In this document: positions 21,094 to 33,100 of the stretch, piece by piece
How the letters are laid out: each line of letters starts with the position of its first letter
How positions within the stretch are numbered: the first letter of the stretch is position 1
Origin: Daucus carota subsp. sativus
Lineage: Eukaryota; Streptophyta; Magnoliopsida; Apiales; Apiaceae
DNA length: 64,000 nucleotides
Assembly (NCBI RefSeq): GCF_001625215.2
Contig: NC_030385.2
Span: 46,773,598-46,837,597, forward strand
Direction of reading: 5' to 3'
Translations under genes and position numbers: made by a program
The notes under the pieces: model-generated
What the model was told of the DNA's origin: nothing
Seen by the model: only the letters and a program-made list of their open reading frames with translations
Database searches by the model: none

Positions 21094-23919
21094 ATGGAGA
21101 TGAAAAAGCAGCTCCCACATTGCTTAGTTTTTACAATCTCTCTGTTACTTGTTATAATCTGGACTAAAGCTCAAGCCCCAGATTATGCAGATGCTCTCAC
21201 AAAATCACTCTTGTACTTCGAGGCTCAACGTTCTGGTCGCTTACCTTACAATCAACGGGTCACTTGGCGTGATCATTCCGGCCTCACTGATGGATTAGAG
21301 CAAGGGGTGAGATTGATTTTCATTTATATGATTGAATTTGAATGATTAGTATATTTGGTTGTTAATACCAGAGCGGGATATATTGAGTGTGTTTGGTTGT
21401 TAATATTTTTGCTTGTTTTTAGGTTGATTTGGTAGGAGGATACCATGATGCTGGTGATCACGTGAAATTTGGACTTCCAATGGCTTTTACGGTGACAATG
21501 TTGTCGTGGGGAGTTATTGAATACGGTGAAGAAATTGCGAGGGCAAGAGAGTATGAGCATGCTCTGGAGGCAATCAAATGGGGGACTGATTACTTCATTA
21601 AGGCACATACCAGTCCTAATGTGTTATGGGCAGAGGTAGGTACCTTAACTAATATATTATGGGCTTAAATTATATAATATTTAGTGATTAGTAGAAACTG
21701 TAACTGTTTTAATTAATGATTAACAGGTAGGTGATGGGGACACAGATCACTACTGCTGGCAACGTCCAGAGGACATGACCACATCGCGACAGGCTCATAA
21801 AATTGATGAGAAGAATCCAGGTTCCGATCTTGCTGGAGAGACTGCTGCCGCTATGGCAGCAGCCTCTATCGTGTTTAAGGAAACTAATCCACATTATTCT
21901 CATTTACTGCTGCACCATGCCCAACAGGTAGATTAAGTACTTTTAGAGTTTTAGTTAATTTCACGGTTAATTTGGATTATGGGAAGATTAATGTGGTTGA
22001 ATTTGTGTAGCTGTTCGAGTTTGGGGATAAATTTAGAGGACAATATGATAGCAGTGTGGGGGTAGTGAAGAGTTACTATGCCTCAGTGAGTGGCTACAAG
22101 GATGAGTTGTTGTGGGCAGCTCTGTGGCTATACAAGGCCACCGACAATGAGGTTTACTTGGATTATGTCATCAATAATGCCGGTAATTTTGGTGGAATTG
22201 GTTGGTCTATTTCTGAATTCAGCTGGGATGTTAAATATGCTGGAATCCAAATTATAGCTGCAATGGTAATTTCTAATAAAATTTCCCCTATCCAATATGT
22301 TTTTTATTCTATATTTCTTTCTGAATTCAGTTTGGATGTTGAATATTATCACGTATAACCTTTTCTTTCACAAGCTGTCGACTGCACAAATTTAAATACT
22401 CACACAAGCTCTGCCTCTCGGCTGAACTTAGTTATCTCTGCGTTTTGATAGCTAGGTGATGATAGGCTGAGCTAAGGGATCTGATACTTTTAACCTGTTA
22501 TGCAAATTTCACCATCACAATTTCAAATTTAAAATGAGCACTTTTTGAAAATTTTGGCATATCCTTGATTTATGATAAATGTTTGCACTTGCTTTATGTT
22601 ATACCTTTTACTTTATCAAGTTAGTGGAGGGAAGATGTAAGTTGGAATTAAGGTATATTATTCCTTAATTGCTGCAATATTTTTGTGTGTGTAAAAGAAT
22701 AGTAACATGTAATCAGAGAATTTTCTTAAGGTTTAAATTTTGTGGGCTCAAGGCAACTCAACTGTATCTAAAATTGAAGATATGATGTTCCCAGCAAGAA
22801 TCTCATGGTCAATCATACACTAATAACACAAGGCTAAATTAGATTGGTGAAGTTAGTTAGTGGTATTTGAACTCTGTCTGTCCCACATAAGCCCACTTAC
22901 CTGGATATTAATAAAGGAGAGGCTAGACAAGATTCTGATCAACAGGTACACCATGAAAAGAGGGTGGATTACCTTTAATTTCCTACCTATATGTTGGTAT
23001 TCTTGAACTTATTACACTTGGACCTCCACAGATGAATGCCTATTGAAGGTTCAAGACATAATGTATTATGAATCTTCTCTGTATACATGTAGTTTCCAAA
23101 TTTAGTAGGGTAGCACTTGAGTGTAAAGATAAAGTTTGCGCATTCTTACCAACCCGTTCCCTAGACCAAGTTCTAGTAGTGGGATTTATATATAGTTTGA
23201 GTTTCGCTTGGTCTTTTTAGTTTGAACTGTCCATAATTTGTATCTTGTATGATACTGATATGAATAATCTTCGTCTGCAGCTGCTCCCTGAAGTAAAGCA
23301 CAAAAAACAGAAGGAAATAATTGAACAGTACAGATCAAAGGCTGAATTCTATATTTGTTCATGCATGAGCAAAAACAACGGAACCAACATTGAACGTACT
23401 CCTGGAGGCCTCTTGTTCATACGCCAATGGAACAATATGCAATATGTTTCGTCTGCAGCCTTTCTGCTGACAGTATACTCGGATTTTCTGTCAAACACAA
23501 ACCAAAACCTCAGCTGTCACGGAATAACAGTGACTCCTGAGGAACTTTTTGCATTAGCCAAATCACAAGTTGACTATATTTTGGGATCAAACCCAAAGAA
23601 TATGAGCTACTTAGTTGGATATGGTTCTAGATACCCGACAAAGGTACATCACAGAGGCGCATCTATTGTTTCATATAGAGTAAACAAAGGGTTCATCGGG
23701 TGCACTCAGGGGTACGATGACTGGTACAGCCATTCTGAGCCAAACCCGAATGTTGTGACTGGAGCATTGGTTGGAGGACCTGATAGAGAAGATAATTTTA
23801 GAGATGATAGAGGAAATTATATGCAGACTGAAGCCTGCACATACAATACAGCACCGCTTGTTGGTATATTTGCGAAGCTAAATCAGTTCTCTGATTTACG
23901 ATTAATTGCTTCCTACTAG
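21094..23919 (+). CDS. Secreted endo-beta-1,4-glucanase (GH9, class B type)
   Basis: A cellulase-type wall-loosening enzyme. Exons 21094-21306, 21423-21635, 21727-21927, 22011-22265 and 23281-23919 join in frame to 506 residues, the usual length for a GH9 enzyme without a C-terminal carbohydrate-binding module. An N-terminal signal peptide (about residues 1-27, ending TKAQA) precedes the domain start [19 protein letters not shown]. Catalytic features are present: the DAGDH motif at about 80-84, KVHHRGAS with its histidine near 417, and [10 protein letters not shown] followed by QTEA with the proton-donor Glu near 478. There is no membrane anchor as in KORRIGAN-type enzymes. The last intron is long (1,015 bases) and joins IIAAM to LLPEV. 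The start ATG at 21094 is the first in frame and gives the signal peptide. Confidence 0.94.
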
Positions 23920-25307
23920 GTAGATATAATACATATCAGTGGTACATAGATACATTACTATGCAGTGAGTTTTGAATTTGATTGTATGTGCTTGTGAACA
24001 TTTGTTAGAGCTGTAATTTGAACAACAGCCCTAACACATCATATGATATAGTATCACACTTTTGTTTATACAGAAAGGAAAGTGAATTCTGGTCTGCACT
24101 TGTGTATGTAGCTTTCAAGTCCTTCAAGAATGCTTGTTTACAAATTAAATCTTTTAGACTTTGAATATAAAATAGGAAGCCATTTATTCATGCAGATGCT
24201 AAGTAAATAACAGCCCGAGAGTAAGAAAACGAAACCCTATTACAAAATATAATAATTAAAGTATGTAATTTGAAGGTCCGGACTAGTGACGTATCAAATA
24301 ACAGTTAGCAAGCACACATTTGACCATGACACCGACCTTAAGAAGTTGTAAGATAAATGCTCTGAATCAAGATGCTTGTGATGATGTGTGGTCATTGTTT
24401 GTGAAAAAACCAAAAAATTCAGGGACCACGGCATGTGGATGCTTCATTGCTCAAGAAATCATTCAATTTGATAAATCGATGAACAGTGGATACCTGAAAG
24501 TAACATTCACCCAATAGAATAATTAGCCATCTAATCACACCAGATATATTAAGGTGTAAGAGCTTATAGGTTGATCTGAATTTGCAGAAGTACGATAGAT
24601 TCCAAGCCAGGATTATCACTTCATAGAGGAAGAAATGTTTAGAGGAGCAAATAAAACCTGATACGTATGTCTCTGTTACTCAAACTCTTCATTTTGCCTC
24701 GAGTATTATGTCAGACACTTGATCCTTGGACATGAACAGAGACGATTGAACACTTATATTAAGCCAACAAAATATAAATTTTCAAAATATGTTGCCGAGC
24801 CGACACTTGGACAAGTTAGACAATTCCAGCCGAGTCTGAATAGTCGTCCTCAGAAAAGCAGAATATTGTGTGGTACTGTCATCAAGCAGAGTCTGGATCA
24901 GGAATTCGACCATTGAATCCCCTGTCTTTAACTTTTTGGAAATAATTGTGTGGCTGAGCATATCAGAGAGCTGTCCCAGAGGCAAAATGCCCATTCTCTT
25001 TCTTTTCTCACAATCTCACGATTACAACGAGCTGAAATACATGAAAATGTTCGATAATTTTAACTTCATTCATCCTTTTTCCGCATAAAAATATTAATAA
25101 CACACATATTAAGGGAAATTCAGGTATTATTAAAGTGCCTAATGCAGATTAACTTAGCGCAACCACTAGCTGACAACAGCTTACAAGATATACATGAATG
25201 TAGGAACAAGTCCAAAATCATTAGCTTGTCGTAAATTGTAAAAGTTCCGTATAAACGAAGATAATCTAATGGTCCCATGAATATGATAAATCGAATATCA
25301 GAATTAC
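23920..25307. other. Spacer of about 1.4 kb, no confirmed gene
   Basis: It holds the 3' UTR of the GH9 gene followed by sequence that I cannot assign. Short open frames occur on both strands, for example 24782-24994 on the minus strand, but none has a recognisable domain or convincing splice context. It may contain the 3' part of the uncharacterised minus-strand exons listed next. Confidence 0.4.
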
Positions 25308-25600
25308 ATTAAGTCCTTCTCCAACATATGTTTGATACCAGTTGTGGCTGGAAGCAAATTAGCCACACAATGAAATTCCTTGCATTCAACTTGATTTGCA
25401 TAGTACAAAAGATGCAATGAGTGACCATATTGATCACTTTCTCCTCTGCCTCCCAATTCATGTGGAGATACTGCAACTGTTATAATTCCCGCGCAATCCT
25501 ATCGACAAAAATATTCCATATATAAAATTTTCATAGCCTCTTATCTGCAGGCTGCAGCTGCCCTGTAACTTACTGCAATTCTCTTGCGTCTCCCCCGCCT
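25308..25600 (-). CDS. Possible exons of an unidentified minus-strand gene
   Basis: On the minus strand, 25498-25308 is an open stretch of 191 bases bounded by a TAG acceptor and a GTAATT donor. It encodes DCAGIITVAVSPHELGGRGE and continues with a Tyr/His/Leu-rich segment ending HMLEKDL. A 27-base candidate micro-exon (25600-25574), between TTTTAG and a perfect GTAAGT donor, encodes RRGRRKRIA and joins it in phase 0. If the larger exon is spliced to the CAG acceptor near 25020, translation ends four codons later. I do not recognise the family and no start codon is placed. The micro-exon overlaps the proposed 5' end of the NPF gene on the other strand, so at most part of this is likely to be right. 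Confidence 0.3.
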
Positions 25601-25607
25601 CTAAAAT

Positions 25608-27837
25608 ATGGTCAGTCTTTTCGACTAAAGTATGACTGCTGTATATTATGCGTGCACCTGATTTAATTTTTGATATGATTCTGTTAACAGGTTTTGGTTG
25701 AGAGTAGTGGAGACAAAGATGGCTCTGTGCTGGTGGACTATCAAGGAAATCCGGCTGACAACTCGCGGACTGGTGGATGGCTTGCTGCAGGCCTTATCCT
25801 AGGTAAGGATCCTGCTTCAGAAAAGTTTGCATTTTTGAGAGTGCGAGGAACAAAATTGAACTCATTGTTTTTGAACTTTGGGCTAATGCAGGAACCGAGC
25901 TTTCTGAGAGGATATGCGTGATGGGAATATCTATGAACATGGTTACCTATTTAGTTGGAGATATGCATCTATCTTCGTCCAAGTCTGCTAATATAGTGAC
26001 AAACTTCATGGGCACTCTAAACATCCTTGGACTCCTTGGCGGCTTTCTGGCAGATGCTAAACTTGGCCGTTATTTAACTGTTGCAACGTTTGCATCTATC
26101 ACTGCTCTGGTAAAGCTTCCTAATTAAGGCAGTATATACTTTCTTTTTTCGTAGTATATTTACAATCGGATTGATATGTAGTATGTGATTTTTTTTCCAG
26201 ATAAGTAAACATGTTGGCTCTTAATAGTGCATGTAATTCTAGTTAAGGTGTATCAAGCTTGATCTAGTTAGCCGATTTAATAAACTTTTCATCACCTTTA
26301 CATATTAATTCACTCTCTGAATACCAGCAAGGCAAGTTAGTATATGTAAAATCATAAAAAGGAAAGTATTCAGACTGTTTCCATTTGCCTTGTCAATCAG
26401 GGAGTAACATTGTTGACGATTTCCACAAGTATTTCCGGGTTAAGACCCCCTCCATGCGATGATTCAAGAAAGAATACCTGTGTTCAGGCAAATGGAGGCC
26501 AGCTAGCCATGCTTTACCTCTCACTCTACATAATTGCACTGGGAGGTGGTGGAATAAAATCAAATGTCTCTGGTTTTGGGTCGGATCAGTTTGATGCATC
26601 GAATCCCAAAGAGCAAAAGGCCATGGTATATTTCTTCAATAGGTTTTATTTCTGCATCAGCCTCGGGTCACTGTTCTCCGTGACAATTTTGGTGTATATT
26701 CAAGATAATGTTGGAAGAGGATGGGGCTATGGAATATCAGCAGGGACGATGATAATTGCAGTGGCGGTTTTTCTAGCTGGAACAAAATTGTATCGGTTTA
26801 GGAAACCTCAAGGCAGTCCACTAACTACTATATGGAGAGTAGTGTTCTTGGCTTGGAAGAAGAGGAGCCAATCTTTTCCTTCTCACGACAGCTTTTTGAA
26901 CGAGTACAACACTTCAGAAGTTGCACATACACAGAGGCTCCGGTGTCTGGACAGGGCTGCCATCCTCGATGATCAAGTAGTTTCAAGTGGAAAAGCAAAC
27001 AATCCTTGGCTAGTTTCTACTGTGATGGAAGTTGAGGAAGTGAAAATGGTTCTGCAACTCATCCCGATATGGTCCACGTGCATCCTGTTCTGGACTATAT
27101 ACTCTCAAATGAACACTTTCACAATTGAGCAAGCCACTTTCATGAACAGAAACATTGGCTCCTTTGAAGTCCCTGCAGGCTCTTTCTCCGTCTTCCTTTT
27201 CCTAGCAATTCTTCTCTTTACTTCCTTGAATGAAAAGCTCTTTGTCCCTATGGCTCGAAGAATCACACACAAACCTCAAGGGCTCACAAGCCTTCAGCGT
27301 GTAGGGATTGGGCTAGTTTTCTCAGTGGCTGGTATGATAGCCTCTGCAATCGTCGAAAAGAGAAGAAGACAGATGGCAGTTGAAGAAAACACTCAAATAT
27401 CTGCTTTCTGGTTAGTCCCTCAGTTCTGCATAGTTGGTGCAGGGGAAGCCTTTGCCTATGTAGGCCAGCTCGAATTTTTCATCAGAGAAGCACCAGAGAG
27501 GATGAAATCGATGAGCACCGGACTCTTTCTAAGCACTCTGGCAATGGGGTTCTTTGTTAGTAGCTTGTTAGTTACTCTAGTAGTTGCTGCAACTGGGAAA
27601 AGTTGGATTAGAAACAATCTCAACAAAGGCAAGTTGGACAACTTCTACTGGTTGCTTGCAGTGTTGGGAGTCATAAATTTCTTAGTCTTTCTTGCATTTG
27701 CAAGAAACCATCAATACAAGGTCCAAAAATCTCAAGTTCTTGCTGATGATCAGGAAAAGGAACTCACGCATTGGCAGGGCGAGGAAATCGTCGATATTGA
27801 GAAGAAGGCAGTGGTTGAGGCAAAGGAAGTAGCCTAG
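25608..27837 (+). CDS. NRT1/PTR family (NPF6-like) proton-coupled nitrate/peptide transporter
   Basis: A multi-pass major-facilitator membrane transporter. Exons 25608-25610, 25691-25802, 25892-26109 and 26401-27837 give 589 residues. The usual family start (DYQGNPADNSRTGGWLAAG) is followed by the proton-coupling motif ExxER (ELSER, residues 41-45), then VTNFMGT, LLGGFLAD and GFGSDQFD. Twelve hydrophobic segments are expected, with a central cytosolic loop at about 230-330. Overall it looks closest to the NPF6.2/6.3 (NRT1.4/NRT1.1) group, judged from remembered family sequence. Exon 2 has no ATG and begins VLVESSGD after a CAG acceptor. The nearest usable start is ATG at 25608 followed directly by a GTCAGT donor, so the first coding exon would hold only the start codon. 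That first exon is inferred; the rest is firm. Confidence 0.88.
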
Positions 27838-28183
27838 TGCTTAGTACACATCTTTCCACAGATTTGTTTGTGTTGTATTTAGTGATGAATGTCTTTGAAA
27901 ACTCCATTTATTGCAAATAGTATATGTGATTTCCGAGTAGGGTTTGGTTCATGATTAATGAGTCGGTTAACGAAAATCGGAACCTCCTATTCCCGACTAC
28001 CATCCAAACAGCTCAGTCATTCATGTGCATGAAATCTTAGCTGCATTACCTGTAAATTAAGTGTAGTGAAAGCATAAACTCAAACTCCCTGTTGTTCAGA
28101 ATATTACCTTTTTGAGTTTGATTCTGGAGCTCTTTTTTTAACAATGAAACAAAATTGTAAAATCATAAATGTGTTGCATAATA

Positions 28184-28416
28184 CTCCCTCCGTCCCCTTT
28201 TACTTGTCCCTTTTGAAAAAATAACGCATCTTAAGAAAATGTTAGGTTAATAAATGTAATTAGATAGAGTTGTGTATATATATATGCTAGTCAAACATTG
28301 GAAGTTGTTACATTTTGAAAAAACATACAAAAAGTTGCTTTGAAAAGAGAAGTGGACAAGTAATTTGGGACAATTTTTTTTTTTCAAAAGGGACATGTAA
28401 AAAGGGACGGAGGGAG
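28184..28416. mobile_element. Stowaway-like MITE, 233 bp
   Basis: TA-flanked inverted termini: CTCCCTCCGTCCCCTTTTAC at the left and GTAAAAAGGGACGGAGGGAG at the right, about 20 bp with almost perfect pairing. The arms extend inward through CTTGTCCCTTTTGAAAAAA and its complement. It lies in the 3' flank of the NPF gene, about 40 bases before the proposed 5' end of the Helitron. Confidence 0.9.
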
Positions 28417-29526
28417 TAACTCTTGAACAAGAGTCACCAGTAAAGATGAAAAAGCTCATCAATCAATACCCTTTATTAATAAGCGAAACCACGTTTCGGT
28501 GGAACATCGGTACTAAAGTACCAAAATTTGGTCCTCCTATATATTTAATTATATATTTATTATTTCTTTTAAAAGTATTATACTCCTATTGGAACACATA
28601 TATATTAATCTTTAATATATAATATAGTTTCCACAACCAAATATTCGTAAACGCTATCATAATTTGCAAAAATAAATATTCTGCATCTATCAAGACATTG
28701 TCATATATTATATACATTATCTTTGTTTAGATATGATACTTATTATGTATTGATTTTTACCCCTATTTTAATTTTAAATTTTTCTAAAAACGTTATTTTC
28801 AAATAGTTTATTTATAAAGCATGTTTAAGTTATTTAACTTTAATTTTTAAAACTAATTTTACAACTATACTTTATTTTTAAAACATATTTAAGTTATTTA
28901 GCTTAAAATTTTAGTTTGTCATACAAGCAAACACAAACAAGTAAACAACTACCACTCCTAAATCTACGAGAACTCCGACCTATATTACACAAATCTATTA
29001 TAACTCTAAAACAATTACAAAAGAACTCCACCCAACATTACACATCATTATTATAGCTCTAAAATAATTATAAATTTAGTCATCACTTTTCTCATCGGTG
29101 ATAGCTTTCTGATTCAGTCATTGTCAAGTGTTTCAGCAGGACGGTTTTCGAAAGTTGTTGCAGTGAAGTATTGGACCACAACTGATTAATCATTCCCCGA
29201 ACCAGACCTTACCACATCTTTACAGGTCTTTCTCTCTTGATCACCATATTTAGATTTATGTGAACATAACCTGCAAAAAAAAAATATCATGTACAAATTT
29301 TACACAGTGCAAATTAACAAAACCTCTTAATAGTCTTAATACACAATATTGTAAAGAGCTGAGCAATGCTGGATAGGTCCAAGCCAGTCTGTTGTTTCGG
29401 GTTATTTTACTTATCCATAAAGCAGTTTGTTATTTTGGGTTATTTTACTTATTCATAATTCGGCCTGTTGTGTATTCGAGGTAAATCTTAAATATTTTAT
29501 TTAATGATTATTTATATTTTCCAGCT

Positions 29527-30090
29527 ATGCTTACATCAGAAATTCAGAATACAATGACAAAAGAAAGGCAACGCAAAACAAGAGATTCTGAAAATAATGA
29601 TAAGCAAGATGAACGTAACAAGAAGCGCAGGAAAAAATATATGGAACAGGTACGAGAAACAATCCCAAAAGGCCCAAAAGACTACTTTTGAGTTTATAAA
29701 CATATTTGACTTATTCATATAAAAAACACACAAGTTTATCAAGTTCAATATTCATATACTGACCAATCAAGAGTATTATTTCCACAGAAGGCTGAAAAAA
29801 TGCAAGCTACACAGACGGAAGATCATTTGGCTCTTAATACAAGTTAGAAATTAATTTTGTATTTCAATGTTTATATGTTTTTTAGACAATTTGATTATAT
29901 CAAGCATGCAAAATTTTACGTCAATTGTTTATTTAGCAGAAAATCTTCAAGAAATGACTCAAGTGGATATAGTCAGAGACAAACGTAACAAAAAAAGACG
30001 TGAAAAGTACAAAGAAAGAAAGTCGAATTATGGTTTGTATTTATTCCTTATTTTCAAAGATACCCGTGCACAAATTTAAACATGTATTTA

Positions 30091-30138
<48 letters not shown>

Positions 30139-33100
30139 TAATCATATTGTTGAATTTTATATGATCAACAACAGCTATTGACTTTAATCCACCACAAATT
30201 GCTGCACCATTGGTTAACGATGAACATACAGGTTTGTATATTCATATTGGTGTCACAGGCTATTATGAATATGAAAAACATAATATATTGATTCTAATTA
30301 TATAGTAATGACAATTCTTGAAATATAGTCAAGGAAAACATAATATAATATATACTATCATGTACTGGCTTCATTCATTTAATTTGTAATGCAGAAAATC
30401 TCCTACAACGGACTCCAGTTGAGAAAACCAATGATAGACGTAATAAACAAAGGCGTGAAAAGTACAAAGAGAAAAAGTTACAGGCATTACAAGCTGGTTT
30501 GTATCTTATAATTACATTAACAATCACTCTTTTGTGTGTTTTACATCTTATTAACATTACGCAACTCGCTTTGAAAAATGTGAAGATACTTCTGCAACTG
30601 CTAAAAGATGTACAACCAGGAAATTTAAATCTGACATGGAAAGAGATGAATATAATAAACAACGTCGTGAAAGACGCAAGGAAAAAGCATCAGAATCTGG
30701 TGAGATACTGTATACTTATGCTTATTTATTTGTGTACTATTACATATAGTTAAGCATATTATTATTAACATTTCAAAATTTTAAAACTTTGCAGGAAACA
30801 CACAGTTCCTTGCTAATTTATGTTGTTTCTCTTCCTATTAATTTTATGATATTCCATTAATATAGATGTACTTTATTATTACTACATTATATATGCAATA
30901 ATATGTACATCTTATAACAGTTTCAGACAACAATCACCTGGAATCGAGAGCTATTAATCCTTACTTCATAGTCCAGAATTCTGTTCCACGGACAGGTTTG
31001 TTTTTAATCCCAGAATCCTCATTTATGACTTATTTCTGGAATCCTATTCCAGTATTAATATATGCATGTAATTACCTATTCGTTTTTTCAGATTTTACAC
31101 ATTTATTACTTATTTATGAGTTTAATATCTGATGTTAGTATTAATTTAATTACCTACCTCTTTGTGAAGATTATACACCGCTTAGCAACAGGATGAAGAA
31201 TAAAGTAAACAAAAGAAAAAGAAAATTCGGTATGCTATCTTAAATTCATATAATTTTGTATATTATAATTACAAATACAATTAGTTACCTCTTTTTCTAA
31301 TGAGTGAATATTTTTATTCTTGCAAATATCGTTGCAGCAATGAATGAAACCATTCTTGATATAGGAAGTGCAGATAAAATATGTTACTATTGCAAAGCAC
31401 ATATGTGGGAATTGGAACAATCTCAAGGAGGAAAGAAAGCCAGTAATCAAGGCTTCTCACTTTGTTGTGGTAAAGGAAAAGTTGATCTGCCTCTATTGAA
31501 AGAAACACCAGCTGAATTGCTTTTGCTATTTGATTGTGATGATCAAATGTTTGTGAAAAATATCCGAGTATACAATAATGCCTTTGCATTTACATCCATG
31601 GGGGGGAAAATCGATAACAGATATAATAATGGCGGAGGACCATACGTATTTATTTTACATGGTCAGACATATCATCAAATTGGATCATTGCACCCAGTGG
31701 TCGGTAAGAAACCAGTTTTTGCACAATTATATATGTTTGATAATGAAAGGGAACTTGAAGAACGTTTGAATTTTCCTTCAAACGGTGACAAGCTGGACAA
31801 AGATATTACTGTTGCCTTAACAACTATGTTACACCGAGATAATGAATTAGCAAAGACTTTCCAAAGTGTTCGGGACAGATTTAAGGATACTGATTTAGTT
31901 CAGGGAAAACTACGTTTGGTGGCAAATCGCGAAACTGATGGTCGTAACAGTAACAATCCAACAGCTCCATATGAGTTTGCAGCATTAATTGCAGATGATG
32001 ATTTGTCCAACTCTAGAGATATTGTGATTAAATATCAGAGTGGTACTCTACGTAGAATATCAACACTAAATCCAGCTTTCATGCCTTTACAATATCCATT
32101 ATTATTCCCACATGCAGAACAGGGATACAGGACTGGAATTTTACATCGTGGGGTAACACATGCTTCAGAAAATAAAAGAGATGTGGTGACTATGCGGCAA
32201 TTTTATAGTTTCAGATTACAACATCGCGATGATGAAGGGCATACATTACTTAGAGGGGGACGATTATTCATGCAATTTGTGGTGGATGCATGGGCATGTA
32301 TTGAGAATGCTAGACTAACATGGGTATTAAAAAACCAAAGTGTTTTAAGATCAGATGTGTACAATAATATTGTTGATTCTGTGAACCGTGGTGATGTCGA
32401 TGCATCAGCTGTAGGAAAGAAACTTATATTACCATCATCATTTACTGGGAGTGCGCGCTACATGCAACAAAATTATCAAGATTGCATGGCTGTTTGTAGA
32501 AGATTTGGAAGCCCTGATCTGTTTATTACTTTTACATGCAATCCAAAGTGGCCTGAGATTACAAGATACTGTAATAAGATTAAAAATGCCTCTCCTTATC
32601 ATAGACCAGATATAATGGCAAGGGTGTTTAAGATCAAACTTGATTTGCTTCTGGAAGATTTGTGCCACAATAATGTTCTTGGAAAAGTTATCGGAGGTAC
32701 TGGTCATATGTTTTGTATTTTCCTAATGTACTTATTATTGATTTTTAATTTGTTCGTTATCTTACTCTTATTTATTATTTGCAGTTGCTTATACTATTGA
32801 GTTTCAAAAAAGAGGTTTGCCACACGCTCACATAGTTGTGTGGCTTGATGAGTCTAATAAATGTAAAAATACCGAGGATATTGATTTTTTAATCTCAGCT
32901 GAAATCCCAGACAAAGATATTGATCCAGCTGGATATAATGCAGTTTCAAAGTTTATGGTCCACGGTCCATGCGGTGAACTCAATAAAAAATGCCCTTGCA
33001 TGAAAGATAATAAGTGTACTGTCCATTTCCCAAAAGACTACAGGAATGAAACTACAATTGATTCCAATGGTTATCCTGTTTACAAAAGACGTAACAATGG

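Noticed and set aside
24320-24994. Short open frames on both strands downstream of the GH9 gene
   Set aside because: No signal peptide, domain or splice-supported extension. The 24782-24994 minus frame is interrupted upstream by stops unless unusual acceptors are used.
28510-28560. Alternative Helitron 5' end at TCCTCCTATATATTTAATT
   Set aside because: It is preceded by G and not A. The TC sites at 28459 and 28463 are preceded by A and fit better, though the 5' end remains unproven.
30541-30585. Possible broken splice acceptor (CG instead of AG) before RepHel exon 6
   Set aside because: Extending the exon left by homology to 30562 would need a CG acceptor, but a phase-compatible AG lies 24 bases downstream (TGAAG at 30581-30585) and restores the frame, so no defect need be assumed.
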